Below the pieces are notes generated by a model. It saw only the letters and a list, made by a program, of their open reading frames with translations. It made no database searches and was not told the origin of the DNA. 64,000 nt of DNA, taken from contig NC_014392.1 of the NCBI RefSeq assembly GCF_000145215.1, forward strand, positions 1,186,001 to 1,250,000, given 5' to 3'. The position numbers were made by a program, and so were the translations under genes. This document shows, one piece after another, positions 62,662 through 64,000 of the stretch (its first letter is position 1; each line of letters starts with the position of its first letter). This DNA comes from Caldicellulosiruptor obsidiansis OB47 (GTDB lineage: Bacteria; Bacillota; Thermoanaerobacteria; Caldicellulosiruptorales; Caldicellulosiruptoraceae).

Positions 62662-63153
62662 ATGTTTAGCCTTGAGATCTTTGAGAATATATTCTTTTGG
62701 GCAATTATAAACTTTTTGATACTTTATCTAATATACAAAAAGTTTTTCTTCCAAAGAGTTACGCAGTTTATGGAAAAGAGATCTCAGATGATTCAAGAAC
62801 AGCTTGATTTTGCAGCAAAGTCAAAAGAAGAGGCAATAAAACTAAAGGAAGAATATGAGAATATACTTGCCCAGGCACATGCCAAAGCAAACGAGATTGT
62901 TGAGAAGGCAACTTTGGAAGCACAAAGACAAGCAACAGAAATTATTGAAAATGCAAAACTTGAAGCTAACAGAATTATTGAAGATGCGCTCAGACAATTT
63001 GAGATTGAAAAGAAGAAACAAATAAACGAACTTAAAAATCAGTTTGTATCAATTGCTCTTCTTGCTGCGTCCAGGGTAATTGAGAAAAACCTGAATACAG
63101 AAGAAAATAGAAAGATGGTTGAGAACATATTTGATGAGGCAGGGGTTGCTTGA
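62662..63153 (+). CDS. atpF: F0F1 ATP synthase subunit b
   Basis: 163-aa peripheral stalk subunit: one N-terminal TM helix (about 8-27), then a long charged helix (about 35-150) that dimerises and ends at the F1 head. The typical pattern [23 protein letters not shown] begins the stalk. ATG 62662 follows AAAAGGAGATGA. It overlaps atpH by 4 bases. It is separated from atpE by 134 bases holding a hairpin and a tandem repeat. Confidence 0.93.
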   Translation: MFSLEIFENIFFWAIINFLILYLIYKKFFFQRVTQFMEKRSQMIQEQLDFAAKSKEEAIKLKEEYENILAQAHAKANEIVEKATLEAQRQATEIIENAKLEANRIIEDALRQFEIEKKKQINELKNQFVSIALLAASRVIEKNLNTEENRKMVENIFDEAGVA

Positions 63154-63698
63154 AGATGTTGCCAGCAAAAAGATATGCAGAGGCTCTTATAAAGCTTGGT
63201 CAAGAGGAAGGTAATCTGGAAAAATTTTATAATCATTTGTTCAAATTATTTGAGATTATCAAAAGTAATAATGAATTTAATAATATTTGGTTTGATTTAG
63301 AAATGAAGCGTTCAGAAAAGAAACAAAAAATCAAAGCATTTTTTGATGATGACATTGACAGTTACATTTTGAACCTCCTTTATCTCCTTATTGATAAACG
63401 CAGAGAAATAATTCTTCCCTATATACCTCTTTATTACAAGCAGATGTACGATAAAATTGTGGGGAATGTTGATGTTGAGGTTATTGTTGCGCATGAAATT
63501 GGGAGCGATGTGTTGAACAAGATTTCTAAATGGCTTGGGAAAAGATATGGAGTCAAAAATCCGAGGTTTATTGTAAAGATTGACAGGAACATAATTGGCG
63601 GGATAAAACTTTTATTTAATAACATTGAAGTTGATGCTTCAATAAAAGGTGCTCTTGATTCAATAAGAAAAGAGCTTGTAAAGATAGCTATTTTGTAG
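63150..63698 (+). CDS. atpH: F0F1 ATP synthase subunit delta
   Basis: 182-aa OSCP-type subunit that joins the peripheral stalk to F1. N-terminal helical domain with [22 protein letters not shown]-terminal part with [34 protein letters not shown], cut here by convention to [12 protein letters not shown]. It begins with a 4-base overlap on atpF (ATGA-type) and is 15 bases from atpA. Length is normal. Confidence 0.93.
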   Translation: MKMLPAKRYAEALIKLGQEEGNLEKFYNHLFKLFEIIKSNNEFNNIWFDLEMKRSEKKQKIKAFFDDDIDSYILNLLYLLIDKRREIILPYIPLYYKQMYDKIVGNVDVEVIVAHEIGSDVLNKISKWLGKRYGVKNPRFIVKIDRNIIGGIKLLFNNIEVDASIKGALDSIRKELVKIAIL

Positions 63699-63704
63699 GG
63701 GTGA

Positions 63705-64000
<296 letters not shown>

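Overview
The window looks like a chromosomal core segment of a low-G+C, thermophilic, strictly anaerobic Firmicute. The best guess is a Caldicellulosiruptor-type member of the Clostridia. This rests on the AT-rich sequence, strong Shine-Dalgarno sites with frequent GTG/TTG starts, and Gram-positive gene content: DivIVA-like protein, PdaB-like deacetylase, a PhoP/PhoR pair and a short HisG with HisZ. It also rests on an anaerobic oxygen-defence set of rubredoxin, NADH:rubredoxin reductase and flavodiiron protein. The species name is an inference. No insertion sequences, CRISPR arrays, rRNA or tRNA genes were seen. Coding density is high, and most genes are on the + strand.

Layout: 1-2.7 kb holds the valS 3' end, folC and transaldolase. 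2.8-9.8 kb holds pgeF and a phosphate block: phoP-phoR, then pit and its DUF47 partner on the minus strand, then pstB-phoU behind a textbook four-repeat PhoP box, then queT. 10-17.4 kb is a complete histidine operon, hisZGDCBHAF(IE). 17.5-21.3 kb has manC, murJ, a truncated acetyltransferase and nth. 21.3-24.3 kb is a three-gene set related to the activators and scaffolds of 2-hydroxyacyl-CoA dehydratases. It is followed by a G+C-rich, highly structured non-coding RNA gene (about 24270-24553) with its own promoter and terminator; this is the most interesting item in the window. 24.6-32.2 kb contains tcdA, a DivIVA-like protein, a polysaccharide deacetylase, an unknown protein, a two-OB-fold SSB, pgsA, a holin-like membrane protein, a HypE-like protein and a second two-component system. 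An HtrA protease follows at 32.3-33.5 kb.

33.7-45.3 kb is purine metabolism: an AzgA-type permease, then purCSQLFMNHD, then a short rubredoxin gene. 45.4-55.3 kb carries an unknown 430-aa protein, polA, coaE, a lytic transglycosylase, uvrB and uvrA. On the minus strand at 55.3-57.8 kb lie the NADH:rubredoxin oxidoreductase and flavodiiron protein that probably use the rubredoxin. The window closes with a membrane-anchored unknown, an AEC transporter, guaA and the F-type ATP synthase operon (atpI-like, atpB, E, F, H and the start of atpA). The c-subunit lacks the known Na+ ligands, so H+ coupling is predicted.

The only gene-free stretch longer than 300 bases is 24258-24573, which holds the structured RNA.
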